Program-made: the position numbers and the translations under genes | Notes under the pieces: generated by a model | Database searches by the model: none | The model's input: the letters and a program-made list of their open reading frames with translations, nothing else | What the model was told of the DNA's origin: nothing | Shown here: one piece after another, positions 26,859-33,860 of the stretch | Position numbering within the stretch: position 1 is the stretch's first letter | How the letters are laid out: every line of letters begins with the position of its first letter | NCBI RefSeq assembly: GCF_007828955.1 | Contig: NZ_VIVR01000001.1 | Coordinates: 6,758,001 to 6,822,000, forward strand | Origin: Kitasatospora atroaurantiaca | GTDB taxonomy: Bacteria > Actinomycetota > Actinomycetes > Streptomycetales > Streptomycetaceae | Direction of reading: 5' to 3' | Length of the DNA: 64,000 bases

Positions 26859-27713
26859 ATGGCCCACCCAGTCCAGACCGAAGCCGAGGTGCTCTCCAGC
26901 ACCGCCGAGGGCGCGTACCACCGGCTGGTGCTGCGCGCCCCCGAGGCGGCGCCGCGCGTCCGCCCGGGCCACTTCGCGACCCTGGCGGTCGGCGGGCGGC
27001 ACTCCTCGATGCTGCTCCGGCGGGCCTTCTCGATCCACCGGGCCGACGTCGAGGCCGGGACGGTCGAGCTGGTGATCGCCGAGCAGGGCCACGGCACTGG
27101 GGAGCTGCGCCGGGCCCGGCCCGGCGACCGGCTCGACCTGATCGCTCCGCTCGGCACGCCCTTCCCGCTGCCGGACGGCCCGGTCAGCGCCCTGCTGGTG
27201 GCCGCCGGCTACGGCATCGCGCCGCTGCTCGCGCTCGGCGAGGAGATCAAGCGCCGCGGCGGCCAGATCGGGTTCATCCTCGGTGCCCCGACCGTCGCGC
27301 AGCTGTACGGGGTCGAACAGGCCCGGGCGCTCACCCAGGACGTCCTGGTGGTCACCGAGGACGGTTCGGCGGGCCTGCCGGGCCCGGTCACCGAGCCGCT
27401 CGCCCAGGCCATCAGGGCGATCGACGCGACGGTCGTCCACGCCTGCGGCCCGATGCCGGTGCTCCGGGCCGTCACCGGCATCGCCCTCGACCTCGGGGCG
27501 CGCTGCCACACCTCCGTGGAGGAGGCGATGGCCTGCGGCGTCGGCATCTGCATGACCTGTGTTCTGCCGGTGGTCGGCGAGGACGGTGTCAGCCGCTTCG
27601 TCCGCTCCTGCACCGACGGCCCGGTCTTCGACGGTGCCCGGGTCCGCTGGAACGACATCGGGACCGTCCCCGCCGATCTCGAAGGCGCCGCCGCGATGGG
27701 AGTGAAGGGCTGA
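26859..27713 (+). CDS. pyrK: Dihydroorotate dehydrogenase electron transfer subunit
   Basis: The ~284-residue protein links the class 1B dehydrogenase to NAD+. The FAD domain has the RXXS motif in LLRRAFSIHRAD and a glycine-rich GTGELRRARPGD. The NAD domain has LLVAAGYGIAPLLALG and a conserved HACGPMPVL. A 2Fe-2S site near the C-terminus is complete (EEAMACGVGICMTC ... RFVRSCTDGPVFDG, four Cys). ATG 26859 has GAAAGG 8 nt upstream; GTG 26850 is the alternative. Its TGA overlaps the start of the class 1B pyrD. Confidence 0.94.
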   Translation: MAHPVQTEAEVLSSTAEGAYHRLVLRAPEAAPRVRPGHFATLAVGGRHSSMLLRRAFSIHRADVEAGTVELVIAEQGHGTGELRRARPGDRLDLIAPLGTPFPLPDGPVSALLVAAGYGIAPLLALGEEIKRRGGQIGFILGAPTVAQLYGVEQARALTQDVLVVTEDGSAGLPGPVTEPLAQAIRAIDATVVHACGPMPVLRAVTGIALDLGARCHTSVEEAMACGVGICMTCVLPVVGEDGVSRFVRSCTDGPVFDGARVRWNDIGTVPADLEGAAAMGVKG

Positions 27714-28684
27714 TGCAGACCGACGACGTCGACCTCAGAGTCCCCTTCGGCGCGCTGACCCTGCCCAACCCGCTCACCACCGCGTCCGGCTGCGCGGGGT
27801 ACGGGCGCGAGCTGGCCAAGTTCGTCCCGCTGGACGCGCTGGGCTCCGTCACCACCAAGACGATCATGGCGAGCCCGCGCTCCGGCCTCGCCACTCCCCG
27901 GATGGCCGAGACGCCGTCCGGCATGCTCAACGCGATCGGGCTGCAGGGCTCCGGCATCGCCTCCTTCGTCAAGCACGAGCTGCCGTGGCTGGCCGAGCGC
28001 GGCGCCCGGGTGCTGGTCTCGATCGCGGGGGAGCGGCTGGAGGAGTTCGCCGAGGTCGCCGAGCAGCTCAACGGGCAGCCCGGGGTGATCGGCCTGGAGC
28101 TCAACATCTCCTGCCCCAACATCGCCGACCGGGGCCAGGTCTTCGCCTGCAACCCGGCCACCTCCTACGACGTGGTCCGCGCCGTCCGCAAGGTGGCCGA
28201 GGCCGGGCTGCCGGTGTACGCCAAGCTCTCGCCGGACGTCACCTCGATCACCGAGATCGCCGCCGCCTGCGTCCAGGCCGGGGCGGACGGCCTCTCGATG
28301 ATCAACACCTCGCTCGGCATGGCCATCGATCTCGACACCATGCGGCCCGCGGTGGCCGGCGGCACCGGCGGCCTCTCCGGGCCCGCGATCCGCCCGACCG
28401 CCATCCGCTGCGTGCACCAGGTGCACGCCGCGATGCTGGCCGGACGCATCCCGCAGGTGCCCATCCTCGGTATGGGCGGCATCCGTACCGGCCGCGACGC
28501 CCTGGAGTTCGCGCTGGCCGGCGCGAGCGGCCTGGCCGTCGGCACCGCTCTGTTCAACGACCCGGCCGCCCCGCTGCGCATCCTCGACGAGCTGCGCACC
28601 GAGCTGGCGGCCCGAGGTTTCGCCAAGTTCACCGACGCGGTGGGGTTCGCCCACCGTCCCGTCACTGCTGAAAGGCTGTCATGA
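27713..28684 (+). CDS. pyrDB: Dihydroorotate dehydrogenase, class 1B catalytic subunit
   Basis: The 323-residue FMN enzyme works with PyrK and uses NAD+ as acceptor. It begins VDLRVPFGALTLPNPLTTASGC. The class 1 catalytic Cys is visible in LELNISCPNIADRG, where class 2 enzymes have Ser. Later motifs are AKLSPDVTSITEIA, DGLSMINTSLGM, GGTGGLSGPAIRP and ILGMGGIRTGRDALEF. It overlaps pyrK (TGATG) and pyrF (ATGA). Both subunits look intact, so the operon encodes two complete routes for the same step. Confidence 0.95.
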   Translation: MQTDDVDLRVPFGALTLPNPLTTASGCAGYGRELAKFVPLDALGSVTTKTIMASPRSGLATPRMAETPSGMLNAIGLQGSGIASFVKHELPWLAERGARVLVSIAGERLEEFAEVAEQLNGQPGVIGLELNISCPNIADRGQVFACNPATSYDVVRAVRKVAEAGLPVYAKLSPDVTSITEIAAACVQAGADGLSMINTSLGMAIDLDTMRPAVAGGTGGLSGPAIRPTAIRCVHQVHAAMLAGRIPQVPILGMGGIRTGRDALEFALAGASGLAVGTALFNDPAAPLRILDELRTELAARGFAKFTDAVGFAHRPVTAERLS

Positions 28685-29514
28685 CCCTCGCTCCGTTCGG
28701 CGCCCGCCTCCACCACGCGCTCGAGACCCGCGGCCGGCTGTGCGTCGGCATCGACCCGCACGCCTCCCTGCTCGCCGCCTGGGGGCTCGGTGACGACGTC
28801 GCCGGGCTGGAGCGGTTCAGCCGGACCGTGGTCGAGGCGCTGGCCGGCGAGGTCGCCGTGCTCAAGCCGCAGGCCGCCTTCTTCGAGCGCTTCGGCAGCC
28901 GCGGCATCGCCGTCCTGGAGCAGACCGTCGCCGAGGCCCGCGAGGCCGGTGCCCTGGTGCTGATGGACGCCAAGCGCGGCGACATCGGCTCCACCATGGC
29001 CGCGTACGCCGAGACCTTCCTGTCGCCCGCCGGCCCGCTCTTCTCGGACGCGCTCACGGTCAGCCCGTACCTGGGCTTCGGCTCGCTGCAGCCGGCGCTC
29101 GACCTGGCCCGGGCCAACGGCGCGGGTGTGTTCGCGCTGGCGCTGACCTCCAACCCGGAGGGCGCCGAGGTGCAGCGTGCGGTGGCGGCCGGCGGGGAGA
29201 GCGTGGCCCAGGGCGTCCTGCGCCGGCTCGCGGCCGAGAACGAGGGCGCCGAGCCGCTCGGCTCCTTCGGCGCGGTGGTCGGTGCGACCCTTACCGAGGC
29301 CGGGGTCGACCTGGAGATCAACGGCCCGCTGCTCGCCCCCGGCGTCGGCGCGCAGGGGGCGACCGCGGCGGATCTGCCGCGGGTCTTCGGCGACGCCGTC
29401 CGCCATGTGGTGCCCAGCGTCAGCCGGGACGTGCTCAAGCACGGGCCTTCGGTGGCGGCGCTGCGCGCGGCCTCGGCGCGGTTCGTCGAGGAGATCAGCG
29501 CCGTGGTGAAGTAG
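28681..29514 (+). CDS. pyrF: Orotidine 5'-phosphate decarboxylase, type 2
   Basis: The 277-residue protein is the longer, mycobacterial-type OMP decarboxylase that forms UMP. The catalytic Asp-Lys-Asp segment is in LVLMDAKRGDIGSTMAAYAE. Other blocks are LCVGIDPHASLLAAWGL, LKPQAAFFERFGSRG, DALTVSPYLGFGSLQP and APGVGAQGAT. It is the last gene of the pyr operon and overlaps pyrD by 4 bp. A strong terminator follows 57 bp after its stop. Confidence 0.97.
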   Translation: MTLAPFGARLHHALETRGRLCVGIDPHASLLAAWGLGDDVAGLERFSRTVVEALAGEVAVLKPQAAFFERFGSRGIAVLEQTVAEAREAGALVLMDAKRGDIGSTMAAYAETFLSPAGPLFSDALTVSPYLGFGSLQPALDLARANGAGVFALALTSNPEGAEVQRAVAAGGESVAQGVLRRLAAENEGAEPLGSFGAVVGATLTEAGVDLEINGPLLAPGVGAQGATAADLPRVFGDAVRHVVPSVSRDVLKHGPSVAALRAASARFVEEISAVVK

Positions 29515-29570
29515 TGAGCACCGTCACACTCGCCTGAGAATCTTGGCCCAGGGCCGGTCGTTATGCCCGG

Positions 29571-29606
29571 AAAAGTCCTGGTCGGCCTTGGCTGACCAGG
29601 ACTTTT
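29571..29606 (+). terminator. Terminator of the pyr operon
   Basis: A perfect 13-bp stem (AAAAGTCCTGGTC / GACCAGGACTTTT) has a 10-nt loop and ends in T residues. The rest of the 269-bp gap between pyrF and mihF shows no gene; the mihF promoter must lie there but I cannot place it. Confidence 0.9.
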
Positions 29607-29783
29607 CGTGTTCTTTTCCTGACGCGGGGGCTCAAGTTGGGTAGTGTCCGGCGGTAGGTCATCGAAGGGCTGCGGAAACCGTTGCTCTTGCAGGTCAGAG
29701 CCGTTAGGTTCCACTGCAACCGGTGTCCGTGGCACCAACCAGTCATAGCTCATCCCTTCCTTCCACACCCTGAGGTGAACGGC

Positions 29784-30110
29784 GTGGCTCTTCCGCCCCT
29801 TACCCCTGAACAGCGCACCGCCGCGCTCGCCAAGGCTGCCGATGCTCGCCGGAAGCGCGCCGACGTGAAGAACAAGCTGAAGCACTCCGGTGCCTCGCTT
29901 CACGACGTGATCAAGGCGGGCAAGGCCGACGACGAGGTCATCGGCAAGATGAAGGTGTCCGCTCTGCTGGAGAGCCTTCCGGGCGTCGGCAAGGTGCGCG
30001 CCAAGCAGATCATGGAGCGTCTGGGTATCAGCGAGAGCCGCCGGGTGCGCGGCCTCGGTACGAACCAGATCGCCTCGCTGGAGCGGGAGTTCGGCAGCAC
30101 CGCCTCCTGA
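29784..30110 (+). CDS. mihF: Actinobacterial integration host factor (sIHF/mIHF)
   Basis: The 108-residue nucleoid protein binds and bends DNA and influences development and specialised metabolism in Streptomyces. It starts MALPPLTPEQRTAALAKAAD and has a long basic helix (ARRKRADVKNKLKHSGASL). A helix-two-turn-helix with LLESLPGVGKVRAKQIMERLGI contacts DNA, followed by ESRRVRGLGTNQIASLEREF. GTG 29784 is chosen because GAGGTGA lies 5 nt upstream and the family N-terminus begins here. Next to gmk and rpoZ this is the standard actinobacterial order. Confidence 0.96.
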   Translation: MALPPLTPEQRTAALAKAADARRKRADVKNKLKHSGASLHDVIKAGKADDEVIGKMKVSALLESLPGVGKVRAKQIMERLGISESRRVRGLGTNQIASLEREFGSTAS

Positions 30111-30136
30111 ACAACCCCCGGCTCGGCCCCGTGGTC

Positions 30137-30163
30137 CCCGGATCGTCCGCGATCCGGGATAAT
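30137..30163 (+). promoter_or_regulatory. Palindrome overlapping a likely leaderless promoter of gmk
   Basis: CCCGGATCG and CGATCCGGG form a perfect inverted repeat with a 4-bp spacer (30137-30158). It runs into GATAAT (30158-30163), a good -10 box only 6 nt before the gmk ATG. The gene has no evident Shine-Dalgarno, so the mRNA is probably leaderless. The palindrome may be an operator or the mihF terminator. Confidence 0.5.
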
Positions 30164-30169
30164 CGGTGC

Positions 30170-30727
30170 ATGAGTGAGCGTCCGCGGCTGACCGTGCTCT
30201 CCGGCCCTTCGGGGGTCGGCAAGAGCACGGTCGTCGCTCATATGAGGAAGCAGCACCCCGAGGTCTGGCTCTCGGTGTCGGTGACGACCCGCCACCCGAG
30301 GCCCGGCGAGAAGGACGGGGTCCACTACTACTTCGTCGACAACGATGAATTCGACAAGCTGATCGCCAACGGCGAGCTGCTGGAGTGGGCCGTCTTCGCC
30401 GGCAACCGGTACGGCACGCCGCGCCAGGCCGTGCTGGAGAAGCTGGAGAACGGCGTACCGGTCCTGCTGGAGATCGATCTGCAGGGCGCCCGCCAGGTGC
30501 GGGAGTCGATGCCCGAGGCGCTGCTGGTCTTCCTGGCCCCGCCGAGCTGGGACGAGCTGGTCCGCCGGCTCACCGGCCGGGGCACCGAGCCGCAGGACGT
30601 CATCGAGAAGCGGCTGGAGGCGGCGAAGGTCGAGCTGGCCGCCGAGACCGAGTTCGACACGACCCTTGTCAACACGTCGGTCGAGCAGGTAGCGGCCGAA
30701 CTGCTAGCCTTGCTCGGTGTAGCCTGA
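30170..30727 (+). CDS. gmk: Guanylate kinase
   Basis: The 185-residue protein phosphorylates GMP to GDP. The P-loop is in LTVLSGPSGVGKSTVVAHM. GMP-binding residues lie in VSVTTRHPRPGEKDGVHYYFV and GNRYGTPRQAV, followed by VLLEIDLQGARQVRE and the lid LVRRLTGRGTEPQDVIEKRL. ATG 30170 gives the usual family start, just after a -10 box. The stop lies inside the palindrome that precedes rpoZ. Confidence 0.97.
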   Translation: MSERPRLTVLSGPSGVGKSTVVAHMRKQHPEVWLSVSVTTRHPRPGEKDGVHYYFVDNDEFDKLIANGELLEWAVFAGNRYGTPRQAVLEKLENGVPVLLEIDLQGARQVRESMPEALLVFLAPPSWDELVRRLTGRGTEPQDVIEKRLEAAKVELAAETEFDTTLVNTSVEQVAAELLALLGVA

Positions 30728-30750
30728 TCAGATCATGTTGATCTGATCAG
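30724..30750. repeat. 27-bp palindrome between gmk and rpoZ
   Basis: CTGATCAGATC (30724-30734) and GATCTGATCAG (30740-30750) are perfect 11-bp arms around ATGTT. The sequence is AT-rich compared with its surroundings and overlaps the gmk stop codon. It could form an mRNA hairpin or be an operator for rpoZ, which starts 37 bp downstream. Confidence 0.75.
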
Positions 30751-30786
30751 CATTCTGTCTTTGCCACCCTTTCGGAAGGTTTTCGC

Positions 30787-31053
30787 GTGTCCTCTTCCAT
30801 GACCGCGCCCGAGGGCATCATCAACCCGCCGATCGATGAGCTGCTCGAGGCCACCGACTCCAAGTACAGCCTGGTGATCTACGCCGCCAAGCGCGCGCGT
30901 CAGATCAACGCGTACTACTCGCAGCTCGGTGAGGGTCTCCTGGAGTACGTCGGCCCGCTGGTCGACACCCACGTGCACGAGAAGCCGCTGTCGATCGCGC
31001 TGCGCGAGATCAATGCCGGCATGCTCACCGCAGAGGCCATCGAGGCTGCCTGA
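30787..31053 (+). CDS. rpoZ: RNA polymerase omega subunit
   Basis: The 88-residue protein helps assemble and stabilise RNA polymerase. Conserved omega segments are EGIINPPIDELLEATDSKYS, LVIYAAKRARQINAYY and EKPLSIALREINAGML. GTG 30787 follows CGGAAGG by 8 nt; ATG 30799 is the alternative. Order gmk-rpoZ-coaBC-metK is conserved in Streptomyces. A strong terminator follows. Confidence 0.96.
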   Translation: MSSSMTAPEGIINPPIDELLEATDSKYSLVIYAAKRARQINAYYSQLGEGLLEYVGPLVDTHVHEKPLSIALREINAGMLTAEAIEAA

Positions 31054-31063
31054 GCCTGTCGTC

Positions 31064-31100
31064 GAAGGGGCCCGTCGGATTCGTTCCGGCGGGCCCCTTC
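31064..31100 (+). terminator. Terminator after rpoZ
   Basis: An 11-bp perfect stem (GAAGGGGCCCG / CGGGCCCCTTC), extended by inner TCGG/CCGG pairing, lies 11 bp after the rpoZ stop. Confidence 0.85.
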
Positions 31101-31118
31101 GCTGTGCCGGGGGCCCTG

Positions 31119-31162
31119 GTGCAGGACGTGTCTGAGGGCATAGTGCAGGCCGTGTCTGAGGG
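31119..31162 (+). repeat. Two tandem copies of a 20-bp sequence upstream of coaBC
   Basis: GTGCAGGACGTGTCTGAGGG (31119-31138) recurs as GTGCAGGCCGTGTCTGAGGG (31143-31162) with one mismatch and a 24-bp period, about two helical turns. It lies 45 bp before the coaBC start and may be a tandem protein-binding site or a recent duplication. Confidence 0.7.
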
Positions 31163-31206
31163 GCCGTAGGGTTGAGGCGATCCGAACCGGAGGAGAGAGC
31201 CACACC

Positions 31207-32415
31207 ATGAGCGCGAGTGCCCCACGTGTCGTCCTCGGCGTCAGCGGCGGCATCGCCGCGTACAAGGCCTGCGAGCTGCTGCGGCGGCTGACCGAGTCCG
31301 GGCACCGGGTGACCGTGGTGCCGACGGCCGCCGCGATGCACTTCGTCGGCGAGGCCACCTGGGCCGCGCTCTCCGGCCGTCCCGCGGCCACCGAAACCTG
31401 GGAGACGGTGCACGAGGTCCCGCACGTGCGGATCGGTCAGAATGCCGACCTGGTCGTGGTCGCCCCCGCCACCGCCGACCTGATGGCCAAGGCCGCCCAC
31501 GGCCTGGCCGACGACCTGCTGACCAACACGCTGCTCACCGCGCGCTGTCCGGTGGTCTTCGCCCCCGCCATGCACACCGAGATGTGGGAGCACCCGGCCA
31601 CCCAGGAGAACGTCGCCACGCTGCGCCGCCGGGGCGCGATCGTGCTGGAGCCGGCCGTCGGGCGCCTGACCGGTGTGGACACCGGCAAGGGCCGGCTGCC
31701 CGATCCGTCCGAGATCTTCGAGGTCTGCCGCCGGGTGCTCGCCCGCGGCGGTCTGGACACCGACCTGGCGGGCCGTCATGTGGTGGTCTCGGCCGGCGGC
31801 ACCCGGGAGCCCCTTGACCCGGTGCGCTTCCTCGGCAACCTCTCCTCCGGCAAGCAGGGCTACGCGCTGGCCGCCACCGCGGCCGCCCGGGGCGCCAGGG
31901 TCACCCTGCTCTCCGCCAACGCCGAGCTGCCCGACCCCGCCGGGGTGGACGTCGTCCGGGTCTCCACCGCGCTGCAGCTGCGCGAGGCGGCGCTGAAGGC
32001 GGTCGTGGACGCCGACGTGGTGGTGATGGCCGCCGCCGTCGCCGACTTCCGGCCCGCCGAGTACGCCACCGGCAAGATCAAGAAGGTGGAAGGGGTCGAC
32101 CCGGCCCCGGTCGCCCTGGTGCGCAACCCCGACATCCTCGCCGAGATCTCCGCCCACCGGGCACGGCCGGGCCAGCTGGTGGTCGGCTTCGCCGCCGAGA
32201 CCGACGACGTGCTCGCCAACGGCCGGGCCAAGCTCGCCCGCAAGGGCTGCGATCTCCTGGTGGTCAACGAGGTCGGCGGCGGAAAGGCCTTCGGGCAGGA
32301 CACCAACGCGGCGGTCGTGCTGGGCGCTGACGGCACCGAGGTGACCATTCCCGACGGCCCCAAGGAATCGCTGGCCGACGCGGTCTGGGACGAGGTCGCG
32401 GCCCGACTCGGCTGA
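31207..32415 (+). CDS. coaBC: Bifunctional phosphopantothenoylcysteine decarboxylase / phosphopantothenate-cysteine ligase
   Basis: The 402-residue protein catalyses two consecutive steps of coenzyme A synthesis. The N-terminal flavoprotein CoaC half begins VVLGVSGGIAAYKACELLRRL and has APATADLMAKAAHGLADDLL and FAPAMHTEMWEHP (PXMNXXMW-type motif). The CoaB half includes VVVSAGGTREPLDPVRFLGNLSSGKQG, MAAAVADFRPAEYATGKIKK and the lysine-rich ligase core. ATG 31207 is preceded by GGAGGAGAG. Its stop lies at the edge of a structured element before metK. Confidence 0.96.
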   Translation: MSASAPRVVLGVSGGIAAYKACELLRRLTESGHRVTVVPTAAAMHFVGEATWAALSGRPAATETWETVHEVPHVRIGQNADLVVVAPATADLMAKAAHGLADDLLTNTLLTARCPVVFAPAMHTEMWEHPATQENVATLRRRGAIVLEPAVGRLTGVDTGKGRLPDPSEIFEVCRRVLARGGLDTDLAGRHVVVSAGGTREPLDPVRFLGNLSSGKQGYALAATAAARGARVTLLSANAELPDPAGVDVVRVSTALQLREAALKAVVDADVVVMAAAVADFRPAEYATGKIKKVEGVDPAPVALVRNPDILAEISAHRARPGQLVVGFAAETDDVLANGRAKLARKGCDLLVVNEVGGGKAFGQDTNAAVVLGADGTEVTIPDGPKESLADAVWDEVAARLG

Positions 32416-32484
32416 ACGGTCGGATTGCTGCGTGTTCCGTCTCACCTGCGACGGGGGAGTGCCCGTCTCAGGTAGCCGACCGTT
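32415..32484 (+). terminator. Two-part hairpin between coaBC and metK
   Basis: AACGGTCGG (32415-32423) pairs with CCGACCGTT (32476-32484) over 9 bp. Inside, ACCTG-C-GACGGG (32444-32455) pairs with CCCGTC-T-CAGGT (32462-32473) around a GGAGTG loop. It begins on the last base of the coaBC stop codon. There is no T-tract. It could terminate coaBC transcription or act as a leader element for metK read-through. Confidence 0.6.
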
Positions 32485-32515
32485 ACACTCCAGGCATCAA
32501 GTCTTTCCGGATGCC
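32484..32515 (+). promoter_or_regulatory. Possible metK -10 box and 5' leader hairpin
   Basis: TACACT (32484-32489) fits TANNNT. A start near 32496 would leave a ~70-nt leader opening with part of the hairpin GGCATC / GATGCC (32493-32515). No match to a known SAM riboswitch class was recognised. Confidence 0.4.
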
Positions 32516-32566
32516 TCGGACCCCCGGGGCATTCAGTCAGCAGCCGCTGCAACCCCAGGGAGCGCT

Positions 32567-33775
32567 GTGTCTCGCCGCCTGTTCACCTCGGAGTCCGTCA
32601 CCGAGGGACACCCCGACAAGATCGCTGACCAGATCAGCGACACCATCCTGGACGCTCTCCTCAAGGACGACCCGACCTCCCGGGTCGCCGTGGAGACGCT
32701 GATCACCACCGGCCTGGTGCACATCGCCGGCGAGGTGACCACCAAGGCTTACGCGCCCATCGCGCAGCTCGTCCGGGACAAGATCCTCGAGATCGGTTAC
32801 GACAGCTCCAAGAAGGGCTTCGACGGCGCCTCCTGCGGCGTGTCGGTGTCCATCGGCGCGCAGTCCCCCGACATCGCGCAGGGCGTCGACACCGCCTACG
32901 AGGCTCGCGTCGAGGGCGACGACGACCACCTCGACAAGCAGGGCGCCGGCGACCAGGGCCTGATGTTCGGCTACGCGTCGGACGAGACCCCCGAGCTCAT
33001 GCCGCTGCCGATCACCCTGGCGCACCGCCTGGCCCGCCGCCTCTCCGAGGTCCGCAAGAACGGGACCATCCCGTACCTGCGCCCCGACGGCAAGACCCAG
33101 GTCACCATCGAGTACGACGGCGACAAGGCCGTCCGCCTCGACACGGTCGTGGTGTCCTCGCAGCACGCCTCGGACATCGACCTGGAGTCGCTGCTCACCC
33201 CGGACATCCGCGAGTTCGTCGTGGAGCCCGAGCTCAAGGCGCTCGCCGAGCAGGGCATCGACCTGGAGACCGACGGCTACCGTCTGCTGGTCAACCCGAC
33301 CGGCCGCTTCGAGATCGGCGGCCCGATGGGCGACGCCGGCCTCACCGGCCGCAAGATCATCATCGACACCTACGGCGGCATGGCCCGCCACGGTGGCGGC
33401 GCCTTCTCCGGCAAGGACCCGTCCAAGGTCGACCGCTCGGCCGCCTACGCCATGCGCTGGGTCGCCAAGAACATCGTCGCGGCCGGCCTGGCCCGCCGCG
33501 CCGAGGTCCAGGTCGCCTACGCGATCGGCAAGGCCGAGCCCGTGGGCCTCTTCGTCGAGACCTTCGGCACCGAGACCGTCCCGGTCCTGAAGATCCAGAA
33601 GGCCGTCGCCGAGGTCTTCGACCTCCGTCCGGCCGCGATCATCCGCGACCTCGACCTGCTGCGTCCGATCTACGCCCAGACCGCCGCGTACGGCCACTTC
33701 GGCCGCGAGGAGGCGGACTTCACCTGGGAGCGCACGGACCGCGCCGAGGAGCTGAAGAAGGCCGTCGAGGCCTGA
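32567..33775 (+). CDS. metK: S-adenosylmethionine synthetase
   Basis: The 402-residue protein makes S-adenosylmethionine from methionine and ATP as a tetramer. It begins RRLFTSESVTEGHPDKIADQ with the ATP-site His. Further signatures are GAGDQGLMFGYASDETPELM, NPTGRFEIGGPMGDAGLTGR (GGP loop), DTYGGMARHGGGAFSGKDP and VQVAYAIGKAEPVGL. GTG 32567 gives the normal N-terminus with CAGGGAG upstream. In Streptomyces SAM levels affect antibiotic production and development. Confidence 0.97.
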   Translation: MSRRLFTSESVTEGHPDKIADQISDTILDALLKDDPTSRVAVETLITTGLVHIAGEVTTKAYAPIAQLVRDKILEIGYDSSKKGFDGASCGVSVSIGAQSPDIAQGVDTAYEARVEGDDDHLDKQGAGDQGLMFGYASDETPELMPLPITLAHRLARRLSEVRKNGTIPYLRPDGKTQVTIEYDGDKAVRLDTVVVSSQHASDIDLESLLTPDIREFVVEPELKALAEQGIDLETDGYRLLVNPTGRFEIGGPMGDAGLTGRKIIIDTYGGMARHGGGAFSGKDPSKVDRSAAYAMRWVAKNIVAAGLARRAEVQVAYAIGKAEPVGLFVETFGTETVPVLKIQKAVAEVFDLRPAAIIRDLDLLRPIYAQTAAYGHFGREEADFTWERTDRAEELKKAVEA

Positions 33776-33786
33776 TCGTCCCAGCG

Positions 33787-33820
33787 GGCGGCGGTCATCC
33801 CTCCGGGGGTGGCCGCCGCC
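33787..33820 (+). terminator. Terminator after metK
   Basis: GGCGGCGG (33787-33794) pairs with CCGCCGCC (33813-33820), with inner CCC/GGG pairing. It is followed by a short T-containing stretch, 11 bp after the metK stop. Confidence 0.75.
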
Positions 33821-33860
33821 GCTGCGTTTCTGTCGGTGCGTTCTGATACGACTTGGGGCG

